A stretch of 64,000 nt of DNA from Anadara kagoshimensis (taxonomy: Eukaryota > Mollusca > Bivalvia > Arcoida > Arcidae). Shown here piece by piece: positions 1 through 11,176 of this stretch. The notes under the pieces are model-generated. The model had not been told where the DNA came from, searched no databases, and worked only from the letters and a program-made list of their open reading frames with translations. Made by a program: the position numbers and the translations under genes. Where the stretch lies: positions 67,001,260 through 67,065,259 of the forward strand of contig CM037870.1 of the NCBI GenBank assembly GCA_021292105.1. The letters run 5' to 3'. How positions within the stretch are numbered: the first letter of the stretch is position 1; every line of letters begins with the position of its first letter.

Positions 1-65
1 CAGTAGTGCTTGGACCAAAATTATGAAACCAAAATTATTTTGAAGATGTTGAAAAGCTACCCAAA
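1..65 (-). repeat. Retrozyme-like repeat, cut by window edge
   Basis: The first bases match 8101-8165 and 8430-8495 and begin inside the hammerhead core: the reverse complement gives a stem I strand followed by the first three bases of CTGATGA. The remainder of the ribozyme would lie before the window. Confidence 0.7.
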
Positions 66-489
66 GGACCAAAATAAGGTATTAAGTTTTGATGATTCGG
101 TATAACATAAAAAATTTCTGGAGGCGGCTCGGGCCATGTGGATCCTGATTATTTTTTAATTAATCTTCATTTACATGTAGTTTAAAATCAGGCAAAATTT
201 TGTACCCAAAAACTGTTTTTCGTCAAATTTTAAATAAAACACTCGATTAACCAGTCCCCGTGTGTAGTTAATAGTATTGCTGTTATAACTAGACGGTCAG
301 TTATGTAAGGAGTGGTGGTGTCATCTTCAGTAACGCAAAATAACAAAATCTTTTTTCGCACTAGGATGTGCCTTAGTGGGATTCAATCAAGAGCGCAGGC
401 GATAAAAGATGCCACAATTCGTAAGTCGCATCAAGACAACTGGTCCCTAGAATCTCGGTTCTCATCCTTTGTTTTTCACATACAATCAT

Positions 490-710
490 TTCTCAATATC
501 GTTCCGTTTGCGGGAGGTCGTGGATTCGAACCCCGGCGGGCTCTGCAAGGCTTGACAATAGGCAGTGACTGTTTCGCCAAGCACTCGGCCTTTTAAAATG
601 TAAGTCACAAGGTTCTTCGGAAGAGACTAGAATGTCCAATGCCCTATCTCACGGAAGACCCTCCCTGCACATTTCCCTGAGCAAAAAAAACCCTGCCATT
701 TCACATAAAG
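490..710 (+). repeat. tRNA-derived SINE (copy in block 1)
   Basis: A pol III B-box-like sequence (gattcgaaccccgg, 523-536) sits in a tRNA-like arm, followed by a tail found at both duplicate sites. No clear A box is seen, so the head is decayed. The 94-residue open frame over this stretch (312-596) has no recognisable protein and is best explained as chance reading through the SINE. The partner copy is at 8905-9125. Confidence 0.55.
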
Positions 711-1170
711 CTGGTGACTTCTCGATATAAGTGAAATATTCTTGATTGAGACGTAAAACCCTATCCAATCAATCAATTTTACAATGTCGTCATCTTATTT
801 TTTTTCGTACTGTTATCTGGTAATACTAAGTTTTCACTTCTAAAGTTTTTTTTACAGTCATAGGAAAAAGTCACTCAACTCGAGGCAAAATAAATTGTTA
901 TCTTGCAGTCTCTTCGACAAAAATACCGATGTTTTTGCTTGAAAAATAGACGCTTTACTAGTACGTCAGAAAAATACATGATGACACTCTCATTAACGTG
1001 TTATAACGTTTAATATGAAAACACCATTGGACGTCTGAATTTGTTAGACTATCGTGCTTCTGAAAAATAACTAATGTGTAATTTCTAGACTTTAAACACA
1101 AATTGTTTATTACTTCATGAGCAATAAGAATAATGTTCAGTTACCCAAACAACCTAGCTTTATAGCAGGT

Positions 1171-1925
1171 ATGTCAAACGTATATTGCCAACTGAAGTCC
1201 CTAATGCGTTAAACTATTTACCGGGAATTAAACAATAGATAAGTTGTTTACATGATCGAATGAATAACTGAGAACAGTTAAACTCTAGAGTTGATGAAAT
1301 TAAAGAGGACATTTGGGGCAATGATGGTGTTGATCAATCACTTAAATACGTTGATGAGCAATGCAATGATAACGAACAAAGTAATCTGGCTCTGCAGTAG
1401 GAAAATAAACATCTACATCGAGAGCTCGAACTAGTCAAGCCAGTTGTTATTCGACTTGACAGAAAGGTCACTGAACAAGAAAAAGAAATAACAGAGCTAA
1501 AAGGCCGATCTGTGCGCGACAACATTTTGATACATCATTTTGCTGAGAATCGGCCTGAAAACCTACAAACAGATATTGTGCAATTAAGAACATTTGAATG
1601 TTGATGTAGAGTTCATTTCTACATAACCGCACAGTGTCCCCAAAAGCTAGCAGAAATGAGCAAACAACTCTACGAACTAAACAATAAATACCATGCCGAC
1701 AATGTAAAAAACAGAGTAGAAGTTAATAACCTGGACTTTCCAAATGGAAACGCATATTAAAATAAAGTAAATACCCAGCGAGCCGAAGATGTGTTATCTA
1801 CCACCAAAGAAGAGCTGAAAGTTCTAAATTCAATACATGTTGAAACCAGCGAAAGAGTAATGTAAGGCGGTAACGAATTCATCGCAAATGTTACACACGC
1901 AAAGATCTATATTGATGTAAGAAAT
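1171..1925 (+). pseudogene. LINE ORF1-like relic, copy 1
   Basis: Fragments in shifting frames encode a glutamate/lysine-rich coiled coil followed by an RRM-like entry (RDNILIHHFAE), typical of ORF1 proteins of non-LTR retrotransposons that bind nucleic acid. In-frame stops and shifts make it non-functional. No endonuclease or reverse transcriptase follows. Equivalent copies are at 13063-13800 and 20640-21190. Confidence 0.6.
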
Positions 1926-2017
1926 TTCTATAAAAAGATGTGTTTATTCCTTTTCATGCCAATTTTAAAATGTGAAGAATTTTATTAGTTTTATGTTCCT
2001 TTCACACAGTTTTGATT

Positions 2018-2175
2018 TAACACGTGGCGGGTGTAGCTAGCTAAACAGGAGGTGCTTACCCTTCCGGAGCACCCGGCCTCACTTTTCTGGTGAAAGTTCA
2101 CGTGTCTAACCTAACTTGTCAGTTCCAAAGTTTTTACTTTGCTTCTAGATTGTGATTCGGACATCGATTAGTATG
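2018..2175 (+). repeat. Dispersed 3'-tail repeat ('cggagcacccgg' family), copy
   Basis: A ~150-bp conserved unit: gtggcgggtgtagctagc, a 'ggaggtgcttaccc' segment, 'ttccggagcacccgg', 'cctggtgaaagttcac', then 'tttttactttgcttctg' and 'gattcggacatcgatt'. The minus-strand insertion at 38990-39535 joins this unit directly to the C-terminal coding end of a reverse-transcriptase family, so these are probably 5'-truncated 3' tails of that element. Confidence 0.75.
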
Positions 2176-2383
2176 TTTGTTTTTGATTAGTTTATTTTTG
2201 GGCTCTTTGTTACGGTGGTATAAATTTGAAGATGGTGCCACGGTGAATTTGCTAATTTGCTAGATCAAATTTAGGGCTGTTCTTGGTAGAGAAATGATTG
2301 TGAAACTCGAACCGGTTGCATAGATAAATCTATGTATATATAGTCATACAATATATTATATGTAAAGGATATCAGCCGAAAAA

Positions 2384-2457
2384 CTGTCCAGTATGTAAAA
2401 TATTGGACTTGTCGATGCGCGAAGCGAGGCCAGTCAAATATTTTTCATACTGGACAG
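2384..2457. repeat. Short palindromic hairpin element (block 1)
   Basis: Arms ctgtccagtatgtaaaatat and its inverse (atttttcatactggacag) face each other across a GC-richer loop with gatgcgcgaagcg. Such snap-back units are common non-autonomous elements in bivalves (inference). In block 2 the same hairpin (14271-14334) runs into an extra 0.9 kb that is absent here. Confidence 0.7.
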
Positions 2458-2818
2458 GATGACGTCATAGCAATATTTTAATGTGTATATATAGTCTGTC
2501 AACGGTCTGATGACAGTGTTAATAACTAAGTGCATGGCGATCACACTTTGTTCGTTACAGTTGCCCTGATATTAGAATAGACTCGCTGTATACTTCGCCA
2601 TCAGATCGTAGACGACCTATATTTAACTCTATCTATTCATATAATCTACACATAGTTCATTCTTTGGAAAGTCCATCCGTAACGTAATAGTACCCCCAGT
2701 TTAAGTGTTCACAATTTTTCTTATTTTTTCACAACCATTTGTTTTAAATTGTTGGTGTAGTATACAGTAGTAATACATGTACATCACTAATCATATACAA
2801 ACACGTAAAGCCCGTGTA

Positions 2819-2819
<1 letters not shown>

Positions 2820-2864
<45 letters not shown>

Positions 2865-2877
2865 CTCTCTCTCTCTC
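2820..2877. repeat. (CT)n microsatellite
   Basis: About 29 CT units with one interruption. The block 2 equivalent is 15616-15671. Confidence 0.97.
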
Positions 2878-3053
2878 CAATGTAATTAAGGTACATCGAA
2901 GACACGTAAATTCGTTTTGAGTTATTGGTTCTATATACAGTGGTTATACATGTATACCAGGATAAGTATTATATAGAAATGTAAAGTCGCTGTTGCAAGT
3001 TGTAGCGTTGAATTTCTAAAATCCTTTCAGCTACCTGCTATGTCCGTGTACTA

Positions 3054-3054
<1 letters not shown>

Positions 3055-3112
<58 letters not shown>

Positions 3113-3130
3113 ACACACACACACACACAC
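3055..3130. repeat. (AC)n microsatellite
   Basis: Roughly 38 AC units with one interruption. The block 2 equivalent (15848-15875) is much shorter, showing slippage since duplication. The minus-strand Val/Cys open frame over it is an artefact. Confidence 0.97.
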
Positions 3131-3363
3131 TTCCTTTGATAACAATTACCACATGTACATTTATTATGTATTTTGAATAATAATTTGTATATAATTGACG
3201 GTATTGACCTGTTCGCTTGACCCTTAATCTAAGCCGATATAAACGATTATTTAGACTATGGATCATATTAACCAGTACATAATATATAATCTCGATATTT
3301 GAATCTGAAATAACCCTTTTTATACCTCTTTTTTAACATTTTTTAACATAATTTTGGTCCAAA

Positions 3364-3405
3364 CACTACTGATGAGGAATTGTATTCCGAAACAGCCGTC
3401 TAGTG
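3364..3405 (+). ncRNA. Type I hammerhead ribozyme (complete core)
   Basis: All universal core elements are present in order: stem I strand CACTA (3364-3368), CTGATGA (3369-3375), stem II GGAAT/ATTCC closed by TGT (3376-3388), GAAA (3389-3392), a two-pair stem III with loop AGCC, the cleavage triplet GTC (3398-3400) and the stem I partner TAGTG (3401-3405). The short stem III is typical of hammerheads in Penelope-like elements and retrozymes, which often work best as dimers (established knowledge). Flanks up to about 3435 (attaaaactggtataatatg) match the retrozyme unit at 8041-8064. Self-cleavage is predicted, not shown. Confidence 0.85.
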
Positions 3406-4552
3406 CTGTAAAATTAAAACTGGTATAATATGTAATAACACCAATATACAGACAGTTAATAAACAAAACTAAAATTGAGATATTTTAAGTCGTAAAACAA
3501 GTCCTTGAAAGAAGCGATGCTTAAGAGTTGTGTAAATTTTGTAAAACACATATATCTACATAGAAGAAAAGATTGAGAAATATTGCATTATTTTTTAACA
3601 CAATCCAAGTCGTCGATAGTTGTACACTTTCGTGAGAGATAGTTAAATATAAAAACAAGTTCTTCAATGTTTTAAAAGAAGTCCTATTTGACCTTTCATT
3701 GAATACATGATGCCATCATCTGACTGACAGTAGTATTGGAAATGTCGATTGTCGAGTTAAAAAAATGAAATTGATGGAGCGAGAGGGAGTTAAACAAGGA
3801 GGATGATCAGTCAATTCAAAGTTAAAATCATTAATAATATTTACGGCAATGACAAACTTTGTCATTGTCCTGGTGGGAGCACAACACATCTTTATTCAGA
3901 TTTCCATAAGTCCCTACATGTAAACTGCCTCAGATTTAATGTCAATGTTTTGTTTTTGATTGTGTGGCACTTTTGGAGACAATCTGTCTTAGGAGTACCA
4001 ACAGCATCTCGGAAAAAACAAAACATTACTTTACTTCTGTGGTCAGAATAAGCAACACGGAGGGGAATAAAGATGTTGAGTAGAAAAGCGCCACCTTCTA
4101 GAAGAACTTCCATGAAAGCGTGGCAGTAATAATACAGAAAACAAACGCGTTATTAACAAAAGATGGAAAAGGACCATAACAATATATAACCAAAACATCC
4201 AACGTCAACAGATCCATGATATTATCCTATAGCTTATATGGTTTGATGATTCTAACGAAATGAGATATTTAATGACAACAGGCAAACATTTTATAGGTAA
4301 AGCCGAATGCTAATAAAATATTGGTATAAAGGGTTAGTTTTGTCAATACCATGATTTAAATTACAATTATTATACTAAACTATAAAAGACGTTGATTTAA
4401 ACACACTTCTTTTAGACAACACAGGATTTTATATCACGGATCATTTTTATCAAAAAAGACTTTAATGCACTGTCCATTAAAAAACTCATTAGCTAATATA
4501 GTTTTAATTTCCAAACCTAACCCGAATTTGAAGAAAAACACCCCATTTGATT

Positions 4553-4690
4553 ACACACGTGGCAGGTGTAGAGAGCTAAACAGGAGTTGCTTACTCTTCC
4601 GGAGCACCCGGTCACACTTCCCTGGTGAAATTCACATGGCTAACCTAACCTGTCAGTTTCAAAGTTATTACTTTGCTTCTGGATTGTAAA
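4553..4690 (+). repeat. Dispersed 3'-tail repeat, copy
   Basis: Second copy of the family within block 1, with gtggcaggtgtagagagc and the 'ttccggagcacccgg' core. The 74-residue open frame across it is not a gene. Its duplicate is at 17330-17470. Confidence 0.75.
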
Positions 4691-5284
4691 ATTCCACATG
4701 CCATGACAGCTTTAAGCTTAAGGTATACTTTTAAAATCTATCAAAGAATAAAGAAAAATCAAGATTCTGAAATTGATCCCACAGTTCAAAATAAACGCAT
4801 ACAATCAAAATCTATTTAAATTGTACTTGTCATTAAAAAAAACTTTATTCTCGCAATTTCTTCTCTTGATTTTTTTTATTCTTGGAGAAAATCAATCACA
4901 AACATACCGATACCTGTCCACAAAATAATACCAGTGAAAAATTTGAGAATGAAAGAAAAATAGTGGTATTGGACGTCAAAAAAAATTCAAGATAGTTTTG
5001 AATATGATACATCATACTTGTAAACAATAATGTGATTATATCAATAAAACGTTTTTAGGGATCTTGATAAGCCTAAGTCAATAATTATTGTTAGCAGGCA
5101 GTTTGTGTTGTATTAAAACGTTACCACAGTGTAAATGAGCTTGTTTGCAAATAAAAATACACGTAAACAACATTTTAAAGGAAAAGGTAATTTATTCAAA
5201 GCTTAATTGAAAAACGAAAATTCACAATATTATATAACATACGTAATTATTAAAACAAACTATATAGCAATTGAATAAATGTCA

Positions 5285-6690
5285 AAATTAGATGAGCCCG
5301 TCCAAGTAGAAACGTCCCTTATGTGCATTGTTACGTAAGCGGAGAAAATGACGTCAAACGTTCGGGAGACTGTGTTTTGCTGCGCAAAAAGACTCAACTA
5401 ATGAAAAAATAACTTCAGTAGGCTAACTTAGAGAGGTTTATTTTGATCCAAATTAGCAGAGAACACCTAATTGTAAATCACAGAATGAAAATATTATTTC
5501 AAATGGGTAATATAAAATGGAATAAAATTAAAACGTATCAAATTCGACAGTAAACCTAAGCACAAGTGTCGCAGGTGAAGAATTATTAAACTATACACGT
5601 TCTCTCGAGTGTTGTTATTTGCGATTGATATGTCTCTGAGCAGATTTCCTTTCATTTTAGAATGGAATGGGTTCCTCGGCTATTATAAAACAGATTCATT
5701 GTCTGAATATTGTGTTTTGAGGGGCAAATGTAAACAACATGACGTCACAAGCTACCATACAATGTAGCATTTTCATGTATTTGAGAATAACATATATATT
5801 GACGTAGGCGTTGGTGGCTCAATGGATAGCGTTGTAGATAAACGTTTTTGAAAAACAAATGTCAGTTACCAATTCAAATCACCATGTGTTCATTTGTTTA
5901 CATTTTGATTAATTTCATTTTTTTATCCAGTGTCTTTTTTCTTTTTTTTTGTACGATAATTTAAATTTAACGGCCTTTGCTATTTTCTTTTTTATATTCT
6001 AGACTGGCTATTATTTTTATTACTCGTATTATTATTCGCTCACATTTTTAAGAATTTGAAGTGTGAAGTAGATTCTAATCATTTTGGTAATTTTCAATTT
6101 TTTATACATTTTTTTAATGCGTGATGTCATCAATTTTTTATACGATTTGAATGCACATTTATTTCCTACAATTGCTAAGTACTGTAACTAATATTAATGT
6201 TGTTTGGTAAATAAAGAAAAAAATGGAGCTAGCTAAAGTTTCTTGTGACACATACACATTGTACAATACTCCCGTGCTACTTTTGAATTTTTTATAAAAT
6301 AATATGAATCTATTGGCTAGTACCATATTGAGTTCTTTGGATTTGGGGATATGCTTTGCTAGAAAAATGCTTTTTTCATCATGAATCTATACGAAACTCT
6401 ATCGCGCGTCTTATTTATCTTGGGAGTTGCTCCAACACTCAGTACTAGTATTTCAACTGTCAATATTAAGAGTCGGTTGAGTAGTGATCAGTTGGTACGT
6501 GGCAAAAAAGAAATTAAGGAATACATCTTTAGAACGTGCATTCCACGCATGTTTATTGTTTTAAATTTGATATTTTCAATGCCGACATCCTACCTTCTTT
6601 ATCACTGCATTAAGTATATCCGTTTAACCGATACATTTTTAACTGAGTTGACCGAAGTAAGCAATAAAGTAGGCATTACCAGAATCGATT
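5285..6690. other. Segment private to block 1; no convincing gene
   Basis: Replaces a 130-bp hairpin-bearing stretch of block 2. It begins near a fragment (gtagaaacgtcccttatg) that is inverse to 9705-9722, suggesting the end of a DNA element. It contains a decayed tRNA-like SINE head (5808-5890). An ATG-started frame of 121 codons (6381-6746) has hydrophobic stretches but matches no family I recognise, and its last codons run into the shared block; I regard it as probably non-coding. Confidence 0.5.
5808..5890 (+). repeat. Decayed tRNA-derived SINE head
   Basis: A-box-like ggtggctcaatggatagc is followed about 50 bp later by a degraded B box (ccaattcaaatcacc). It has a tRNA-like layout but cannot fold as a functional tRNA. 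Confidence 0.45.
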
Positions 6691-7589
6691 GTCAACTTGT
6701 AAGGAAAATGAACAAAAAGTTTTTTATTTATCATTTTCCGTTGTAAACTGTAAAGTTAACATCATTTTAACGATATTCTACAAAATAGATATGTCAAAAT
6801 GCTATTGATTTTTTTCGTGAAAAAATACATAAAACTCAACCCATCAAACAATTTCTTTTTGATGGCAAGAGAACATGTTTACTTAACAAGAATTCAATTG
6901 CAAGCTTTTTAAATTATCTACTTATTATCTAAATTTAGCAATTTAATTTTTCTTTAATAAGACATGTACAATGCGGTTAATATTCAGCGTTGTGAAGCAC
7001 ACAAATTATACAGTTTGCATAGAACACGGTTGTTAATTGCATAAAAAAGAACACAGCAAAGACAAAAGGGCACCCACATACCATTACCACATATACATGT
7101 ATAGAAGTTATGTGCCGATTTGTAAATTTAAAAGCCATAGTTTTCATTTCTCATCTTTATACGATAAGTGATAAAGTATTGATTAGCATCACGGTCCACT
7201 TAAAATTCTCGGGGGTGATATGTGTAATCAAAATAATATTACCAGTGGCTTGACCTAAAGGAATGAGTGTGTTTTCAGAGAAAAGAACATGAAGATACAG
7301 ATTTGTAGAAAAGACAAATTTAAAAGAATATTACAAATTAAATAAATACATGTAATGCATGTAGCTATTCAGATTTTAACCCTTTTCCTACAGGGAAAAC
7401 TAAGCTTATAGTATAACATCAATTATATGTAATACATGTATAGCAAGTTTTAACTCCGAAAGGTTGACCATCGAAACTTGATTTGAAAACAAAGAACAAA
7501 AGCGGAAACTACCCATCATTTTAACATATAATAGAATGAAGATGGAGTTGCACAAAGAAATGCAAATAAAACATATATTTGTCTGAGCC

Positions 7590-8035
7590 AAAATCTAAAA
7601 ATTTAAATATACTAGTAATATTGTACTAATACTTTTTTAAATTATAAGACAGAGTATAAGAATATTTAGAAATTTGTGTTAAACAAACCAAATCGGCCCA
7701 TTTTGGATAAAATTCCATCAAACCTGCAATACATTTTTAAAATGATAAAATATAAGTTATGAATTAAGCCCAATACAGGTACAGCAGATGAATTCATGAT
7801 CTTGGATAGATATCCTGTAAAATTAACAGTTTGTCAAGTTTTTGACAAATTGATCAACATGTAGAAATTTCAAATTTGCCATCTTGAATTGGGACCAGTT
7901 TATTCACTATTTTCTTCGATTGATACATATTTAACAGTTATTATTATACCGAATATCCAAAACTTTCAACATTCAAGCAGTTTTCAGCTTGTGTCAACTT
8001 TATTTATTTATTTGAGTAGAATCTAAAATTCAAAA
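7590..8035. other. Non-coding AT-rich stretch
   Basis: After similarity to block 2 ends, up to the retrozyme. No gene, repeat or clear structure seen. Confidence 0.6.
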
Positions 8036-8064
8036 TTTATTTATTATACCAGTTTTAATTTTAC

Positions 8065-8110
8065 AGCACTAGACGGCCGTTTCAGAATACAATTCCTCAT
8101 CAGTAGTGCT
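8065..8110 (-). ncRNA. Type I hammerhead ribozyme, downstream member of a dimer
   Basis: Read on the minus strand: stem I AGCACTA/TAGTGCT (7 perfect pairs), CTGATGA, stem II GGAAT-TGT-ATTCT (one G-U pair), GAAA, a short stem III around GGCC, and GTC as cleavage triplet (plus-strand 8072-8074). It is 329 bp from the second copy in the same orientation. Predicted cleavage falls between 8072 and 8071 on the minus strand. Confidence 0.88.
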
Positions 8111-8393
8111 TGGACCAAAATAATGAAACCAAAATTATTTTGAAGATGTTGAAAAGCTACCCAAATATATTTTACCAAATTAAGCTAAGGAAATACTTTG
8201 CATGAGGGAGTATACCTTAGTTTTTGAGAAATTTCAAATTTTAACTTGCAGGAAATTTAGTTAATTATAGTATATTTCTGACAATAATACGAAATTATTG
8301 CCTACTGAGTTTTTGATATCCTCGGGCACCAGCCACCAGCAGAGATATCGGCTAAGGGGTTTAAATTACATATTATACCAGTTTTAATTTTAC

Positions 8394-8439
8394 AGCACTA
8401 GACGGCCGTTTCGGAATACAATTCCTCATCAGTAGTGCT
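8394..8439 (-). ncRNA. Type I hammerhead ribozyme, upstream member of a dimer
   Basis: Same architecture as 8065-8110, with perfect stem II (GGAAT/ATTCC) and a 7-bp stem I. Predicted cleavage is between 8401 and 8400. With the other copy it would release a 329-nt monomer (8072-8400) whose ends can be ligated to a circle, as described for metazoan retrozymes. Confidence 0.88.
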
Positions 8440-8904
8440 TGGACCAAAATTATGAAACCAAAATTATTTTGAAGATGTTGAAAAGCTACCCAAAGGACCA
8501 AAATAAGGTATTAAGTTTTGATGATTCGGTATAACATAACAAATATTTCAGGAGGCGGCTCGGGGCCATGTGGATCCTGATATATTTTTTAATTAATCTT
8601 CATTTACATGTAGATTAAAATCAGGCAAAATTTTGTACCCAGAAAACTGTTTTTCGTCAAATTTTAAATAAAACACTCGATTAACCAGTCCCCGTGTGTA
8701 GTTAATAGTATTTCTGTTATAACTAGACGGTCAGTTCTGTAAGGAGTGGTGGTGTCATCTTCAGTAACGCAAAATAACAAAATCTTTTTCGCACTAGAAT
8801 GTGCCTCAGTGGGATTCAATCAAGAGCGCAGGCGATAAAAGATGCCACAATTCGTAAGTCGCATCAAGACAACCGGTCCCTAGAATCTCGGTTCTCATCC
8901 TTTG

Positions 8905-9125
8905 TTTTTCACATACAATCATTTCTCAATATCGTTCCGTTTGCGGGAGGTCGTGGATTCGAACCCCGGCGGGCTCTGACAAGGCTTGACAATAGGCAGT
9001 GACTGTTTCGCCTAGCACTCGGCCTTTTAAAATGTAAGTCACAAGGTTCTTCGGAAGTGACTAGAAAGTCCAATGCCCTATGTCACGGAAGACCTCCCTG
9101 CACATTTCCCTGAGCAAAGAAAAAA
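8905..9125 (+). repeat. tRNA-derived SINE (copy in block 2)
   Basis: Partner of the SINE at 490-710, with the same B-box-like arm and tail and a few substitutions. It arrived before the block duplication because both blocks carry it at the same place. Confidence 0.55.
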
Positions 9126-9393
9126 ATCTGCCATTTCACATAAAGCTGGTGAGTTCTCGATATAAGTGAAATATTCTTGATTTAGACGTAAAACCCTATC
9201 CAATCAATTTTACAATGTCGTCATCTTATTTTTTTGTACTGTTATCTGGTAATATCTGGTAATACTAAGTTTTCACTTCTAATGTTTTTTTTACAATCAT
9301 AGGAAAAAGTCACTCAACTCGAGGCAAAATAAATTGTTATCTTGCAGTCTCTTCGACAAAAATACCGATGTTTTTGCTTGAAAAATAGACGCT

Positions 9394-9725
9394 TATTGAC
9401 ATAAATCATGGATTATATAAGAAAAGTGTCAAGAGATGTAGGAATGAATGATCCAGTACCAGTTTGCAATTTTTGTAAATCACTTTTTATCACAAAACGC
9501 TGAAATGCGGCACATTGTTCAAACGTGACGTTATCATGACGTTATGGCGGCAAAAAATGCAAAATGGCAACAAACATCCATTTTTATTGGCCAAAATACA
9601 TATATTTTACGCTTGTAAATTAGAAAATGCCATATATCATAAGAAAGGGCACGAAATGTTCTAGTAAAATCTTACAAAATCTGAAAATGTAAAAATTTGG
9701 CCATAAGGGGTGTTTCTACTTGTCA
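9394..9725. repeat. Dispersed repeat fragment, possible DNA-transposon end
   Basis: Starts exactly where block 1 breaks away and ends with 'ggccataaggggtgtttcta', whose inverse appears near 5305. No coding capacity. Confidence 0.35.
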
Positions 9726-10914
9726 ATTGTATTAAATTAGACAATATAAAAATTAATTGTAGGATAATTACAAAAAGATAAGTAAAAATGGGAAGAAAGC
9801 TCTGCCATTATATAATATGAACCAATAATGATTGAATAAATGTCAAAACAACAGCAAAGGTGGAGAAATCTCTACAGCACAATGACATAAAGAATAAAAG
9901 ATACAAAAGCAGAAAACATATCAAGGAAAAAGAATGCAATACATATTGATGCTAAAATATAAAAGTACAATTTCTGTTGAAATTAAATCTTTAACCAGCT
10001 CTAAATTCAATATTGTGAGGTATATGAGCGGGATCAAAATCCCCTGTAGTTAAGATCTGTACTTGATGGTAGGTTAAAGTTGTCAGAAAGTGATAGTTTA
10101 AGGTTGCTACGCTGATACGCTAAGAAAAATACCGTGTCCATAAATAATACTAACAACTAAAAACAAATTGACCATCAAGGTGGTCATCAGTGTATAATAT
10201 CGAAATTCTTTAAAGATGTATCGCATGCTTAGGATACCTCCGAGGTTTTAGAATTAACGGTAAAATCAAACTAATAAATCTTAAACTAAACTGCTGGAGT
10301 GAATTGACTACTAACATGTCAATTTGACATTGTACAATGTAGGTTAAAATAACTAAAATATTTACAATACAATCTCTTGTTCGACCTTTTTGCTGGATGT
10401 TTTATTACAAATATTCCTATACAATGAACCACAGAATGCATGGGTAGTTTAAGGATTGCATTTAATATACAAACAATGCATTGGTACTATGATGATGAGA
10501 AATAAACATCGGTGTTCTTTATATATAAATTTGTTGGTGCATAATCAATATTTAAATTAGAGGTTTAGCGGACAGGTAAATGTTTGACTATATAGTCAAT
10601 TGATTCTTAACAATTAAGGTATTAGATTTCCTATAATAACACGCGCGGACTTACCTATCACAAAGGAAAAGGTACAAAATTACCCGGAACATTGATCTGA
10701 ACATTGACCTGCACAGAATTATCTGCAGTCATCTGGAAGATTTATATCCTATATCTAGCTTTAGTTATGAAGAAGGCACCTCATATTAAAAAAAATCTAT
10801 TTTCCGTGCCCCATTTCAGAAATTGGAGAGCATTATGGTAATGTTTTACCAATACACAGACAGTAATAGAAATAAATGAGCGTGATCTATCTATATTCTA
10901 AAAAACTGAAGCTA
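9726..10914. other. Non-coding AT-rich stretch 3' of the GT15 exon
   Basis: No open frame of note, no repeat recognised except a short match (gcggacaggt, 10569-10578) to the inverted-repeat element at 25723-25980. Confidence 0.6.
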
Positions 10915-11060
10915 TTCAAGCATGTGAGTTAGATGATTACCCTTCATGAGCATCCGGACTCACTTCTCTGGCGGAAGAACACTTGTTTTACCTCATTTGC
11001 CAGTTTCAAAATGTTTACTTTGCTTTCGGATTTCGATTAGGCATAGATTTGTATGATTCT
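10915..11060 (+). repeat. Dispersed 3'-tail repeat, diverged copy
   Basis: An older copy: 'gattacccttcatgagcatc', then 'ggactcacttctctggcgg', then 'tgccagtttcaaaatg'. It lies about 120 bp beyond the stop codon of the GT15 exon, in the opposite orientation to that exon. Confidence 0.6.
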
Positions 11061-11176
11061 TTTTTATATGAACTCCAATGGTACATCATGGTTTGTACAA
11101 CCGATTCAGTTTGTTCAAATGTGAAAAATAATTACACTCGAATTATTATAGTACCGCACAAAAATCGGATATATCA

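Larger units (their letters stand above)
1..7590. repeat. Segmental duplication, block 1
   Basis: Direct copy of 8430-19045, readable in four collinear stretches: 1-950 with 8430-9393, 961-3345 with 12840-16095 (less an extra 14335-15255 in block 2), 3516-5283 with 16291-18035, and 6690-7590 with 18172-19045. Order and orientation are kept. Compared with block 2 this copy lacks the GT15 exon and satellite interval (9394-12838) and the microsatellite-rich insert, but has an intact hammerhead at 3364-3405 and a private segment 5285-6690. Copies differ by scattered substitutions and small indels, so the duplication is not recent. No complete host gene is seen in this block. Confidence 0.9.
8036..8510 (-). 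mobile_element. Retrozyme-like element (hammerhead dimer, 329-bp period)
   Basis: Two tandem units share the string ttataccagttttaatttta, then the hammerhead, then a segment rich in 'accaaaat', with a period of exactly 329 bp. The fully repeated part is the ends; the unit body (8165-8365) is present once. Known metazoan retrozymes are tandem units of roughly 170-400 bp with type I hammerheads, non-coding, and thought to be mobilised by Penelope-like machinery (established class; assignment here is inference). Pieces of the same unit occur at 1-65, 3345-3435, 16162-16290 and 56668-56694. The element sits exactly at the border of the two duplication blocks. Confidence 0.75.

Noticed and set aside
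312-596. 94-codon open frame, also seen shorter at 8799-9002
   Set aside because: It overlays a tRNA-derived SINE and its flank; no domain, and the partner copy has a different end.
5808-5890. Possible tRNA gene
   Set aside because: B box degraded and arms do not pair.
6381-6746. ATG-started 121-codon frame with hydrophobic stretches
   Set aside because: No family resemblance, no supporting splice or composition signal, and its end crosses a duplication border.
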